64,000 nucleotides of DNA from Hemicentrotus pulcherrimus (GCA_003118195.1 BEXV01000854.1:88723-152722), one strand, 5' to 3'. Counted from the first letter of the stretch, positions 12,801-24,951 are shown. A program made the numbers and translations. The notes: generated by a model not told the origin, from the letters alone.

Positions 12801-15104
12801 ATTTTCCGACAGGACTATTTATATCCTGCGACCCCTTTCCCCTCCCAAAGATATATTCGTCTATAACAGCTCCTGACTTTGCTTTTTTACAATTCTAATA
12901 ATTTCTCCGAACAGTTATGATTTTCAAAGATACTATGCATGCAATATGTTCGATTTGCTTTGTACACGAATGTATGGGCATGCGTATGCGATCATTGGTT
13001 TGTTTTACATGATCAAGAGAAAATACATGATATGGTTAGAGAGCTGTCGTTAGCACGAAATACGAAATATGAAACAAGCATTACTTTTATCATGTTTATT
13101 GTTTAATGATGTCTTTATCTGATATCTTTTAGTTTTTACATTTATCATTCTGCGCATAGGTTTTCTTTTCGGTGGTGTTCGGCTACCTCAGCATGTTTAT
13201 ACTCCCGTGCCATCAAGACGAGCGGACCTTGGAGGCACAGCATCAATTTTATTAAAGAAATTTTTGATAAAAAATTATGTTCTTCGTAAACAGCCTGAGG
13301 AAGGGAAGCCATTTTCTTGCGAACAAAACATCTTAATCAGGCGCACAACATTTCCATTCATTACAAATTTTATCATCATCGACTTCTGTGTCAGTCGGAC
13401 CTAGTCAGTCTTTGACTGTAGTATGGGAGATCGGAAGCGCTGGTATAGCTTTTGTGCTCTTGTTGAAATCTTGACGGTGTTTCTAGAGTGAAGTTATTCA
13501 TTTTTTTAAGTCGCGAGAAAGCTCTAGGGTGTGGTTTACACGAGGCAATCTAATTTGACATATCGAACGACTTGACATGAGCCTAGAAACAAATGCAGCC
13601 TTCTGCGCGCGCCCAAGGCAGAGTACCTGTCGCACGCGCAACGCGCAGATGATATGTCAATCACTGTGCTCCGGTGACGGTCTACACCATTTTTCGCCGC
13701 AGGTAAAAAACAATATTAGTTATAAGGAACGTACAACAAATCTTAGGGAAAAAAAATACTTGTCTATATCTTTATGATAACAGAAGTTCACGTCATAAAC
13801 GATAATGCACGGTATTTTAGACAAACAATGATTAAACCGCGTGCAATCAACATATGAACATTGTAGCAAGGAATAGTTGAAGACTTTAGTGAATAAGGGA
13901 AATTATCACGACCTGTCTTCCAGCTAAATTAGAACTCAGCCCCTTCCCGTCACGCGTTTTGGGGAATATCCAAGCGCTCTTTTTCAAGACTTTGTTATTT
14001 TTACCCCGCCTCACGCAGCGCATGAAACTTCTGACGTTTCACGATTGTATCTCTGGGCGAAAAGTGACTTGAGGTTATTGTTTTGCTTTCTTTTTCCGCC
14101 ATTACCTCAATTAAAATTACACTAATTCGGGAAAACAAACGGGTTTTCCCTCCCTGCAATTCGCCATCTCCAACACACCACCACAACCCATATTTTACTA
14201 TGCGATGATTTGCCGAAAAGTAAATCAATTACCTAATGAATTGTAATTTGAAATAATTGTGGCGGCTAACACAAGATTTATGTAAGACTAGCGAAGACAG
14301 GCACCTCCAGGGGCATTCTTTTCAATTTCAATTTTCATCAGCTAAATTAGCTTGGTTGAACGAAAGCGATAAAAAAAAATCCCCCAATATATTTCATACT
14401 GTTTTCACAACCTAATATTCTACACATTCTGCACAACAGACTAAATTTCGAAAGTTCGATACATCGTGGACCCTGGATACAGTTTCGTTGTGAATGAAAA
14501 TATAGGAATGAAATAAAAGATCTTAATGTACAAATTCCAAAAACATAGTCCAACAGATATTCTTGATTATTGTTACCGGTATACATTTCTAGTTTGCGAA
14601 TAAAACGCCAAAAAAAAAAAAAAAAGAGAGAGAAAAATTTGAAGATAGGTTGTGGTCAATCTTTAAACATGTATTTTTCAGACGTACATGTATAACATAA
14701 AGGAAGGCGAAAAGAAAATATAGTCCTATTGCTTTGAAATATTCCAATACTTTTGAAAAATAGCTTTAGTAATCATTAAAATTTAGATTGCCACGTCAAC
14801 GTAACTTTTTTGCTGGTGGATTTGGTAGCATACTATTCAGAGAAAGTTATGATTTAATTTTTTTATAAAATATTTGGCCTAATGTACGTAATTTAATTAT
14901 TAGTGACAAAGTGGTTTTTGTATACATATCGAGAAAATGCCTCCTGTGAATTAACCCGATATTTTTACGTCTGAATGAGCTCAGCTAGATTGGACTATTT
15001 TCCTAGATATATGTTAAGAAAAGTTATCCTTTTGCATTGATAAAAAAAATAGTTCAATTAATATAGCGCAGCTTCGATATGGATATACTCTACTGCGCTT
15101 GATA
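9834..15104. other. Upstream intergenic DNA with possible noncoding exon
   Basis: No recognised protein gene. The stretch at 12130-12450 is less AT-rich than its surroundings and has overlapping open frames on both strands of 60-100 codons, none resembling a known family. A CpG-rich patch at 13590-13702 is listed separately. Short direct repeats of TTCAATTCA-type occur near 11627-11655, and an A-run is at about 14608-14625. Confidence 0.5.
13590..13702 (+). other. Candidate 5' noncoding exon (CpG-rich, ends at a donor)
   Basis: The patch is visibly richer in CG dinucleotides (CTGCGCGCGCCC, CGCACGCGCAACGCGCAG) than the DNA around it. It ends in CGCCGCAG followed by GTAAAA, a good splice-donor context, at 13702/13703. 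It lies about 11 kb upstream of the likely proximal Pax6 promoter. Vertebrate Pax6 has several promoters with noncoding first exons, so an upstream exon here would not be surprising. Linking this patch to Pax6 is inference: a chance donor in a CpG patch, or an exon of an unrelated transcript, fits equally well. Confidence 0.25.
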
Positions 15105-15333
15105 CAAATCATCATATTATTACCCAGGCTGTAGCTAAGATGCCATGATAAGGCGCTAAAGCATCCAAGCAATTTCTTCATATCGGGTACCCATTTACTT
15201 CACCTGGGTGGAGAGTGGCAAATGTAGATTAATATCTAGCCAAAGTACATTAGTGTCTCGGTGGGACTCGAACCGCAAACTATGGTATCCACAGTCCAGT
15301 GACGTATCCGCTAGACCACGACATCTCTACACT
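15105..15333 (-). repeat. tRNA-derived SINE
   Basis: Read on the minus strand, the element begins with a tRNA-like head. An A box, TGGTCTAGCGGA, is at 15318-15307 and a B box, GGTTCGAGTCC, at 15274-15264. It is followed by a non-tRNA body and a tail of AATAATATGATGA type near 15105. The body shares TATTAATCTACATT-like sequence with the element at 51970, so both belong to one superfamily. The head has a promoter-like A/B box arrangement, but acceptor-stem pairing is not preserved, so this is not a functional tRNA gene. Confidence 0.8.
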
Positions 15334-16036
15334 ACCCTTCACGTTAAATCATGATTTATATTTAATCATGATATAATATCAATGTTGTATTTTATTGCGG
15401 CTAGACGTCAAAAGGGCTGTAAATTCAAGATAATTTCGATTGCAATTGTTATTTTGTCACCTGATGAAAAAAGCCATCCTTAACACAATCCTAGTCACAT
15501 TTTTGAGAAAATGAAGAGTAGCCATAAAAGTACATGAATATTTCTAATGAAGTTAACTAGACAGTCTTTTAGAAAAGAAATGATAAGTTAAACTCCCTAC
15601 TGTTGGTGTAATTTTTGTTTTTGTGATAGTTTGTGAAATTCTGCATTATCATAAATACAATTATTATTTTGACAGCATGGATGCACATAGCATGTTCTAT
15701 TAAAGATATATGTCTTTATCGACAGAACTAGAAAAGGGGTTTGATGGATATGCGTTCCGTAACACATTATTTGTCGAAAAATGTATCGACATGATGTTTC
15801 TGAGATGCACACAGCATGTCAGTTGAAGCGCTGGATGCCTCGAGTAACAATACAAGATTTTTTTTTTCTTCTTCATAGTCGGCCTGGAGGAGAGAGAATG
15901 CTCACATGCCTCCGAATTAGTTCGTTATCAAAATCGATTTCTATTTTCTCCCCTTCTCCTCTTTAATCTAGCGAGGGACAAGGGACTGTCAGTCGCATTT
16001 TCACTTCCTTTCTGTCCTTTTTCTTTACCACCCCCC

Positions 16037-16310
16037 CCCCCTGTATCTCACTCTCTCTCTCTCTCTCTTTCTCTCTCTTTCTCTCCTTTCTCTCCCTCTT
16101 TCTCTCTCTCTCTTTCTCACTTGATTTATTTCTTCACCCTTTTCTCTTCACCCTCTTATATTATCTAAACTCCTATCTATCCTGACTTCCCCATCTCTCT
16201 CTCTCCCTCCCCCTCTCTCGTACTCTCTATATCCCTCTCCTAAATCTCTCCTTTCCCTGTCTCTTTTTTCCCTTCCCCAGTCTCTCCTACCTTCATCTGC
16301 CTTCCATCCG
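16037..16310. repeat. Long polypyrimidine tract
   Basis: About 270 bases on the + strand that are almost all C and T, built from CT, CTTT and CCCT runs. Mirror-symmetric purine/pyrimidine runs of this kind can adopt triplex DNA; that is general knowledge rather than something shown here. Confidence 0.85.
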
Positions 16311-17149
16311 ATGGGGTGCACGTTAGTTGCGTCTTATTGCACACGTCCCCGACGGCAACTAATTGTGCAAGCGTCACTTAACTTGGGCTAGCGCGCATGC
16401 GTAACTGCGTGCGCATCGCTAGATGTTCAAGGTCACACAGTTGCACTTCTTTGCACTTTATGTCATGGTCAAGGCCTCTGGGCACTATGTTGTATGTATG
16501 GATATATTCAAGTTTATTTCTCTATGGTATCTGTGATGATCAATTTTAAATGCAAACGAATGTTTTCTTTCCCCCTTCAGTTTTTCTTTGCCCGATTATT
16601 TTGACACGTTTGTCATAAGCTTTCCAAGCTGCACAATGCTCCCGGTATAACAAAGGTGTGAATTTCAGTTTCAGGTTGGGGTATTTCGAAACGCTGTTTA
16701 CAGATTGAATGAAGTGTATTTAATCTATTGTTGATATTCTTAACCAAATTGCAGTTTTCGTTTCTCTCTTTAAGTTAAACAAACATCTCCCGCAATTGAA
16801 AAGCCTGGAAATGACATTTCACCGATGAAGGGATTTAAAAAAAAAAAAAAGGGTTGATGGGCTCTGTGTTTTTTCGTATTAAAAAGGTTTTTTATTATCA
16901 AAACTAGCGAAATTGATAAGAGGTTAGCAAAACCAATGAGCCTTCTAATCCAACCTCCTTGGTAAGACTGACGGTCAGGGTACCCGGTAGGATGCGGAAG
17001 TTCATGTGGTTGTAACATTGCGCCTAGCTAGAATACTCCCAAGGGGGCGGAGTGTGTGCACTATCATGTTCGGATAAGCAATTAGTTAAATTAAGAACTA
17101 ATGATTACAATGTAAAGCGCTTAAAACGTAGATTTTCAAGTCCGAGACA

Positions 17150-17310
17150 ATTTTCTTCGTCTTCTTCTCCCTCTTTTACTTACTCTTTTTCTTCTTCTTC
17201 TTTTTAATCCTTTTGTTCCTTCTTCTTATCCTTCTTCGTCTTTTTATCATCCTTCTTCTTCTTGTTCCCCTTCTATTTCTACTTCTTCTTCCTTTCCTTT
17301 TTTCTTCAGC
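17150..17310. repeat. CTT-rich low-complexity tract
   Basis: Repeated CTT and TTC triplets on the + strand. They create a Leu/Ile-rich open frame that I regard as an artefact of composition. Confidence 0.85.
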
Positions 17311-20032
17311 CTCTACAGACCTTCACGAGGATACTATTTTGACACTCCTGAACAAAATGTACTTAGAGGAGAAAGTTCACATCTTTACAAGATCTTGCAT
17401 TACTGTTCTTCACGAGGCGTCATCTTTATGATTACTATTCCTGCTATTCTAAAGAACACTGACAGTGTCATGACTCTAAACGAACTTTCTTAGCTTTATA
17501 CAAGTCTCTGACAATGATTATTTAAAACGGTGAAAGATTTAGCAAGCTAACGTGGGCGTTTTCCATACCGAATAACATTTACAAAAGATGGAATATCATT
17601 TTCGATCATCATTCTGTAAATTGTATAATTAAGATTAACGATTTCGAAAACATGGAGATAAACTTGGGTGTAAATAATTATTTTGGCACCTTGCTTTAGG
17701 TCACTTAAACCGGAATAAGCAGACTAAAGCGGAATGAAGCGGAAACCGAAATAAAGGGTTTACGGTTGTTTGACCTTGAACAGACAGGTCGAAATGAAAG
17801 GCGATTTCCTCTCTTCGTCGCCAGCACTCCTAACGTATAATTTCCTTCAGAGTTCTAACAGAAAGATAAAGACAGAGGCGGATTTTGAAGATGTGAAATG
17901 GAAGATAAAGATTGGAAGCAACGCACCGTCACCCCCTTGCATAATAAACACCTTTATCATGTACATTGTTTTGGCATGGAATGTGAAATGCAAAACAGGA
18001 CCTGTAAAGTCAAAGTTAACATCTCCAGCTTATATTTTTTTCGCGTGACACCAACAGCTTTGCATTGCAAATGTACAAAAGGAAAGGCCATTTAAGTACA
18101 GGTGAATAGTGTTTTTTTCTGATGTCAAGATGATCATTCTCATTTATCGTTTTTTTTCATTTTATTTCTCTTTTGAAATCTGAACTGGAGCTACTATATC
18201 ATTTTGGATTTTAAGTGAAGTTGTGGTAGTTTTATATGTAATAATAGAGAATAAAATGTTATTTGGTTTCTTAATCCTATTGCAAATATACGACGATAAT
18301 AAATTCAATCGTCATAACAATGTATGGATATATAACATAGCATTTAGTCTAAAATCATTTGAAAAACTGTATAATTCTTCTGACTGACTGAATATTTAAT
18401 ATTACAATATATGACTGATATTTCTTTTGAATATTAATATACTTACTTGTAAACAGTTTGTTAGTTTTCACTGAAAATATTTTGTCTCGTCGTCATCCAT
18501 TTACCCTTTAATTGTTTAAGAAGCAAAAGACCCCTTCTGTTCGATGACAGCAATTACACTGTATGAATTTGCTAGTGTTCAAGTTCGAAATATTATTTTT
18601 TGGAGAACTGTAATTTCATCAGTACCTTGGATTCAGTCTCATTGCTATTTAATTCCGTTAGCGGTTTCAAACTAAAGTAAATTAAAACAGGTATCATAAA
18701 ATCACTTCCCCATTCCTATTGTATGAACATGATGAATAATATTTTCTCTTTTTTTACTCGCGCAAGATTCTAACTTTTCATTAGTAACTTTTACTTTTAA
18801 TTTCATAAAACTTACTCATAAATGCTGTGTAATTCCGTTATTACGGACCACAGCCCTATCAAAAAAAGCTTTGCAATTGATCATACAATTGATTATTACG
18901 ATTGATTGCATTGATGATTCGTACTGCAATCGGTTGATAAGCTTTGTGGCACGAAACCCTGGCAATAAAAAATATCGTTATCCTGAAACTGTTTTTTGTT
19001 CTGTTTGCTAATACAAACGTACGAAGGAGTATTCTTCGCTTTCTCACGCTTACTTTATAGTAAAAGGTTACTCTTTCAAAAGGAGCGGTGCATATCAAAG
19101 TAGTTTTTACTTATACATTTCATTAAACACCCGTCGCGTTTTGTCAATATTAATATAACTGATCAAACATGAACACTATACTGTACCATTTTCTTCACCT
19201 AGCCTAAATGATACCATTTCACATACATATGCAGACATGGACCTACGTTTAAACTGTGGGAAAACACAAAATCGCTCATAGAGGTTGAGATTAATGTTAT
19301 GAACGATATGATGATAATATAAAAAATGATTTTTAGGTAAAACAGGGCAAACGGGAGGGACCCTCGCTAGACACGTCACATCACAGAGTAGCCTTGTTTT
19401 CGTTTGATTGATTGCATTTTCAAAAATTCATAACTTTTTTTATTGTAAATTTATTTTTGTTCAAACTTTCACCGACCAGTTTCTCTAATTTGTTTGCTTT
19501 TATTTAAACAAATTTCGTTTAAAGGTGGATTTCCCCTTTAATCATCCTTGATATGCTAACACTGATTATGTAATACTTGGAAAGAACACCCCTTTAAACA
19601 TTTCTTGTCAGTGTCGGTAAAGTTCAGGGTATAAAGAACAGTATATTATTGTTATTACGTAACATAAACCTGAAATTCGTTTTACCGTTTTGGTGACGTC
19701 GTAAAAGTATTGCTATGTTAAAAAGCTTAATCAGTACCAGCGCATTTGGTTAGGGACATGTAATCACCCATCAACATTATAGTTGGTGAATCTTTTCAGT
19801 GTCATGTATTTGGAAGCATGATTTCATTTTCGTTTGGTGAATATTGAAGATGAATGGTGAACCATTTACAGGTAGGCAATATTATATTTTGTTCATTTGT
19901 TTTATAAGACAATTCTCAAAAGAAAATCAATGTTCGTATTGCGCAGCCTTTTGGACCGAAATGCTTACCAGCATGTCTCTCTTTTAGTTTATGTATAATG
20001 AAGTGAAAAAAAATCAGATACTTCATTCGGAC

Positions 20033-20535
20033 CGGATACTATGTCCCTTTTGCGACCAACATCAAAATCTGTAGAACTTTGCAAGAACTATAAATATGTC
20101 ATGTATGTCCTATCTGTGAAATGTAAACATTAGCAGTGTCCTTGTATTCATATTATGAAAGGAAACTCTGAGACACTATGAAGACAGTGAGTGCCTGATA
20201 TTTTTTCTTTCCGGTAATAACATACATAAAATGAGCTGTTACAGGTACATTAATATATCCCACTACTTGTAATGGCCAAAGTTAAACTGATTAAAACATT
20301 GTACAGCACAAAACGTACGACCGTTCGGTACAAAGGTCTGAAAATCAGACTTTTACTTAGGAAATTGCAGTCACGTAAGTCGATTCAACAACTAATGGTC
20401 GTTATTTTCCAACTAAAAGCCATTTTCAAGCCATTTCGTTTTGAGGGAAGTTCTAAATTGGTATTGTCTTTCAAATGCCGTTCGAACTTTACCTTTTCAT
20501 TTATGGGCCTGCAATTGGGACATAGTACTTTAAGG
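20033..20535 (+). mobile_element. Inverted-repeat element, family A, copy 1
   Basis: The left end is GGATACTATGTCCCTTTT and the right end GGGACATAGTACTTTAAGG, which are inverted versions of each other. The interior matches, block by block, the reverse complement of 60669-61176: for example AATATGTCATGTATGTCCT, AACATACATAAAATGAGCTG, AAATGCCGTT and GACATAGT. The 128-codon open frame starting at 20272 lies mostly within this element, runs on about 120 bp past its right end, and has no recognisable domain. The structure is that of a non-autonomous DNA transposon of about 0.5 kb. Confidence 0.8.
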
Positions 20536-21571
20536 ATTTTTTGTGTATTGGATATCACAACACATATTTCTTATAAATTATGTATTTATCAGTACTGTCC
20601 ACTCAACAGTACTGCCGACAATTATGGCAAGTGCTTTCCTTGCGTTATTCCGCAATGATAAAAGAACGCATTTGCATTCAAGATTACATTTTTTAGCAAT
20701 CCTAAAATATTGAACCCTTCTTGGTATCATGCTGACTATGATAAATATAGCAAGAGAAAACGCTGTAGGAAAACTAACAAATTAAGAGGGGTTCATTATT
20801 TGGACAACAAAAATCATACGCATCTCCCTCTCAGTACAGTGTCTCGTTTTTAGTGATATGTTTGCATTATCTTCTGATCCAGAATGCTAGAAATTACACA
20901 TTATTTATCAGCAGACAAAGCAAAAATCACGGAACTCTCCCCAATGCAGGACTATGTTATGCCTTTCTTGAATAAGAGCGATTCAATAGTAACTAAAAGT
21001 CTCTGAATTAGGAAAGCAGTTTGAAATCTAAAATTCTTATTTTCGTGTACAAATGGGCAATTCTTCTGTTAGATTTTGCAATATTCGTTCACAATGTTCC
21101 ATTGGCTGATACAGATTTTAATTTTCAGTCTATGAAGAAGCGAAAAATAAGATTACTGTCTTGATCGCCAATTTGAGAAAGGAAAACAAGAAAATCTGTA
21201 CTGCTGTGAGTCAATTTATCTTTTCGCATATGGGTATTAACAAACATTGAAATCGTAATAACAATGACACCTGCCGCTTGATATGTTCAAATGATTCCTT
21301 ACATTTAAGTGTACCCGGAGAAAGAACCTAATATAATAATGCTCTGTTGACGATTGCCCCGGAATTTGATACGTCAAAGATATATATTAAGGGTTATGGT
21401 TCTGATATGAGTTTAGGTGAGGTTTAGGGTCAGATATATAGTGTTAGTCCCAGGGCTAAAGTTATATATTCGTTACGTGTAGAAAATTGACATATACTTG
21501 TGGTCCAACCTCCTTTGCTCATAAATAGGGGCTACAGATGAAGATACAAAATCGGAAAACGCACACTTACA
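20536..21571. other. Intergenic DNA, nothing recognised
   Basis: AT-rich, without a convincing exon. A short stretch at about 21385-21440 has GGGTTA- and GTTTAGG-like words but no regular array. Confidence 0.6.
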
Positions 21572-22103
21572 TTTAAACCGGAAATTCACCCTGATAATTA
21601 GCTGGTATAATTAAAAACCATAAATCGAGAGAAACAAATTATTTAAAGTGAGAGCGATATCCGATTAGAAATTTGAAAGTTATGATTTTATTAAATTGTC
21701 ATCGGTGAAACACAAATTGGCAACACTGTAACGTATATTGCGAGGCCGTTTCCAAATATCTCTGTACAGAAAATGTCATAAGCTTTCATTTTCTTAGTTA
21801 TTGATGACGGAATAGATTTGTCTAAGGCCAGGGTTATATGGATAATAACATATTTGCAGGACTTATATGAAAAAAAAAACATATTTGCAACAATTATGTA
21901 ATGTATATGATTGGACATTCCTTTAGGGCAAACAAAGTGTCTTTTTTTGCACTACAAAGTAAATTGGAGTGGAGCTATCGAAATACATCATAGAGTTGCA
22001 CATTTGTGTCTGATTGATCGCAACTACAAAACTTCCACTGACCTGTTCCTTTAATTGTTCCGCTTCTATTAAAACCAATATCAGGGTGGAACTGCCCTTT
22101 AAA
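21572..22103. mobile_element. Inverted-repeat element with TTTAAA...CACCCTGAT ends
   Basis: The left end reads TTTAAACCGGAAATTCACCC followed by TGATAATT. The right end, on the minus strand, reads TTTAAAGGGCAGTTCCACCC followed by TGATATTGG. These are imperfect terminal inverted repeats of about 28 bases. The interior has no coding capacity. Elements with AAAGGG...TTCACCCTGA ends are very common in sea urchin DNA as I remember it, which is one reason for the echinoderm placement. Confidence 0.7.
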
Positions 22104-22629
22104 AACGAATGTCTTTGATTATCAATAATTCCCATTCAATTAAACTTGAACCCAATCATATCATATACATATATGTTTTTAGTTTTAACAATAGGTAATA
22201 ACGAACTGGTGTACAATTCATGGAGAGACTATTAAAAATGAGGTTTAAACAAAAAATGGAATGAAGGCCTTAAACTTTTCGCGGTTTAATCTCATGTACA
22301 TCCTAACAAATTATAGGAATAATTAATAAACGATAGATTAGGCCAACAGGGAGACCACGTTTTTTAGGAATGGTGTTCATGATAATCATTGTTACACTAT
22401 GAAACAAATAAGGAAAAATGTGCATGGGTATTAACTCCTAATTCTATTCAAATTGACGTATGTGGAATTAATTTAGAATAAATGCTATCCGCATTGTGAC
22501 GCACAAAGCTTTTCGTCGCATTGTACCTAATGTTGATTCCATGTGGTAAAATGAACGTTGTTATTCATAGTTACTAAGAATATGCAATTGTTTTAAACAC
22601 TCAACTTTACGAAAAGAAAAGCAAGTATG

Positions 22630-22710
22630 GAGCAAGAATCGAACCGATAAACTCTCTTATGGGAGTCAAGAACCTTCACCTGATACCACATGCAGTGCTC
22701 TTTTATGATA
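22630..22710 (-). repeat. tRNA-derived SINE head (relic)
   Basis: On the minus strand, TGGTATCAGGTGA (22689-22677) resembles an A box and GGTTCGATTCT (22645-22635) a B box. The 5' flank does not pair with the 3' acceptor-like bases, so this is not an intact tRNA gene. No clear SINE body could be delimited. Confidence 0.5.
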
Positions 22711-22772
22711 ATAAATTTCGTCTTTATGACCATCATAGTGTATGACAAAAATACTTTCGGATGATATAACGC

Positions 22773-23263
22773 TTAAAGGTAACACAAAGTTTGGTATGGG
22801 GGTCATGAATTTGTTTCAGATGAACACATTAAAAGCAAAATGCGGTCCTACAATGTTAAATGGTCGTTGTCGCGGTTGAAATCGGGTCTAAAATTGTGAA
22901 TAAAAAACTCTTTATGTTGTATAGCTCCCTCTCAAGATGGATATTGCTTTAGCTTCAAAACAATGTTTCTTGACTAAAATCGACCGATTTTCTATTCCCA
23001 TTTAAAAATTGTAAATCAGAACTGCATATTCCGACATTTTCATGGTCGCAGCTACCCTTGTATGGCCGTAGGCGCTATTTGAAATTTATCGGGAGCACCA
23101 ATAAATTTGATATTTTGATTTCTCAAAACCCTTAGCGTTTTAGAGCTTAATTTTTTGTTCAACGTTGCTTATTCTAACACAAGGTTTCACACTAGTAAAA
23201 CAAATTTTGAATTTGATAATTCAATCCTTTTGAAATATATCAACAACTCTGTAGTACCTTTAA
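22773..23263. mobile_element. Inverted-repeat element with TTAAAGGTA ends
   Basis: The left end is TTAAAGGTAACACAAAGTTT and the right end on the minus strand is TTAAAGGTACTACAGAGTTG, matching at most positions. The 491-bp interior lacks a coding frame. This fits a non-autonomous DNA transposon; its end motif differs from the elements at 20033 and 21572, so it is a separate family. Confidence 0.6.
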
Positions 23264-23435
23264 TTCAGACAAGAAAAGCGTTTCTGCTTATGTTTAACAC
23301 ATAATCATGTAAACGAAGCACTGAAAATGGTTTCAATCTAAAATGTTAAAATAATCCTTTCACCGAGGTTATCACTTCGTTCACGTTTGATTGCAACATG
23401 TATTGTAAACATTATTGTACTGTATTTATTAAACT

Positions 23436-23461
23436 TTATTGATGTACATGTACATCAATAA
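23436..23461. repeat. 26-bp perfect palindrome
   Basis: The sequence from TTATTGATGTACA continues directly into its exact reverse complement with no spacer. Matching stops at the next base on each side. It sits in AT-rich intergenic DNA about 1.3 kb upstream of the likely Pax6 promoter region. Its role, if any, is unknown. Confidence 0.85.
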
Positions 23462-24451
23462 GCTGTTTATAAACATATAAACCATTTTAACATATATATA
23501 ATATTCAAGCCAAATATAAATCAATTTACGATGCAGCGTATATTGCAAGACAGAAGGAAAATTATATACAGCAGAAAAACCCTTGTTTTCTTCTTGTAAT
23601 AACATGACACATAATGCATGAAATAAATATATACTGTACCATAATATAAAACCGAGGATTTAGATATATAAAACCCAATATAGCAATTATCTAAATGGAT
23701 TATAACTCATGCAATACAAAATAGGTAAATGAGGTACACGGAATGCCGAAAGTAAATGACGTTATAGTACTTATACATATATGCGACCTACTGTAAAATA
23801 TAACATGACACTCTGATCATGAAGCTTTAAACGTGTTTTGAATGAAGGCTTTCGAAGCTACAATGTGTATTTAATGTCAAGGTGTGTGATTTTGATCATA
23901 TGACATTCATGATAAAGGTATATATAAAACATAATGCATGATAAGACTTTTGTAATAGCAACAAGTTTTCTTCTATTTCGCTTTCGAGGCAAAACTTTAG
24001 TATTGAACTTTTCAAAGGTATTTTCAACCATTGGTTGTCATTAATTAAAAAACATTACGACATAAAATAATCAGTTTCTGATTTCTAGAAACGTTTAAAA
24101 GCATCTATTTCAGACAATCGTATTTATGAATTGAATGATTTGTGACTATTGTAGATAAAGATTGGAGAAAAAAAAATTCTAACAAAAAGACATTTGATCC
24201 TTTGATTCTAATAACATTTTTTATTGCACTTGACATGTGCTGTGCAAGATCGATTGCAAAAGTTTCCTTTAACCCAATATTTTGCAAATTCGTCATAGAG
24301 TTAATATGTTTGTTGTATACGTAAGGATTGTAATATCCAGTTTAAGCTTTCAATGAAATGAGATAATGAAGAGGAAATAACAACGTAAAAAATGGAAAAT
24401 AACATAATAATGTTACTTATTCAAGTATAGCCATTTTGTTTGACATACGGA

Positions 24452-24471
24452 GCCGCCATAACGCATGCGCA
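24452..24471 (-). promoter_or_regulatory. YY1-like and NRF1-like motif pair
   Basis: On the minus strand the DNA reads a CGCATGCG core (NRF1-type) followed by TATGGCGGC (YY1-type). In many animals these motifs cluster at TATA-less promoters, with the YY1 motif pointing in the direction of transcription. Here that direction would be leftward, away from Pax6. Motif matches only; no expression evidence. Confidence 0.3.
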
Positions 24472-24644
24472 GAAGAATCCATCCGATGCTCTTTTCCTCC
24501 CAAAACTCTGTAATGGTGTAATCTACACATATAATGATGAAGGCTGCATATAGATTGTGTGTATATACTGCACTTTTTTGTCTGTGTATGTGAACTTGAA
24601 GGGAATTGTGTGTATGCAAAGATTGTGGGTGTGTATGTGTATGT

Positions 24645-24770
24645 ATGCAAATGCTGGTTTGAGAAGGTGTGGGGTAGAGCGAGGTTGGTCGGGGCACGGT
24701 CTCAATGTGCTTGGTCGCTCTTTTTCAATGGGCGCTGGCATAAAAGTGTAAGATCGCTCAACGAAGCGCA
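24645..24770 (+). promoter_or_regulatory. Candidate proximal Pax6 promoter
   Basis: An exact octamer ATGCAAAT (24645-24652), the classic POU-domain site, lies about 90 bp upstream of a weak TATA-like word CATAAAAG (24739-24746). A transcription start would then fall near 24770. The following 390 bases up to the Pax6 ATG have no splice acceptor that I find compelling, so they could be a continuous 5' UTR. The region also has GT-rich sequence at 24590-24660. The assignment rests on position and motif matches only. Confidence 0.35.
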
Positions 24771-24918
24771 CCAGAGCACACGGCCGTGTACTAATCGCTC
24801 ATCGTTCATCTGTCTTCTCTCATTTTGTGGCGACATTTTTTTCATCCAGCGCTGCCCTCTCCTGTTCCTACGCCAGCACACCCCGGGGCTAAACTCTATC
24901 CTAACAGGCCTCGCACAC

Positions 24919-24951
24919 ATGTTTTTCTCTCTTTTCCTGAACACGGACTAA
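24919..24951 (+). other. Upstream ORF in the likely Pax6 5' UTR
   Basis: ATG at 24919 opens a ten-residue frame, MFFSLFLNTD, ending at TAA 24949-24951. A second, three-codon upstream frame (ATG CAC CAC TGA) is at 25050-25061. If the transcript starts near 24770, both would precede the Pax6 start and could lower its translation. Their presence in the mRNA is inferred. Confidence 0.3.

Larger units (their letters stand above)
15334..20032. other. Upstream intergenic DNA, no gene seen
   Basis: Contains a long pyrimidine-rich tract (16037-16310), a CpG-bearing patch at 16315-16440 with GCGCATGCG and TCAAGGTCA motifs, and a CTT-rich tract at about 17150-17310. A right-hand end of a TTAAAGGGG-type inverted-repeat element lies at about 19500-19545. 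Open frames are short and lack recognisable domains. Confidence 0.55.

Noticed and set aside
15262..15333. tRNA gene on the minus strand
   Set aside because: A and B boxes are present but acceptor stem pairing fails and a SINE body follows.
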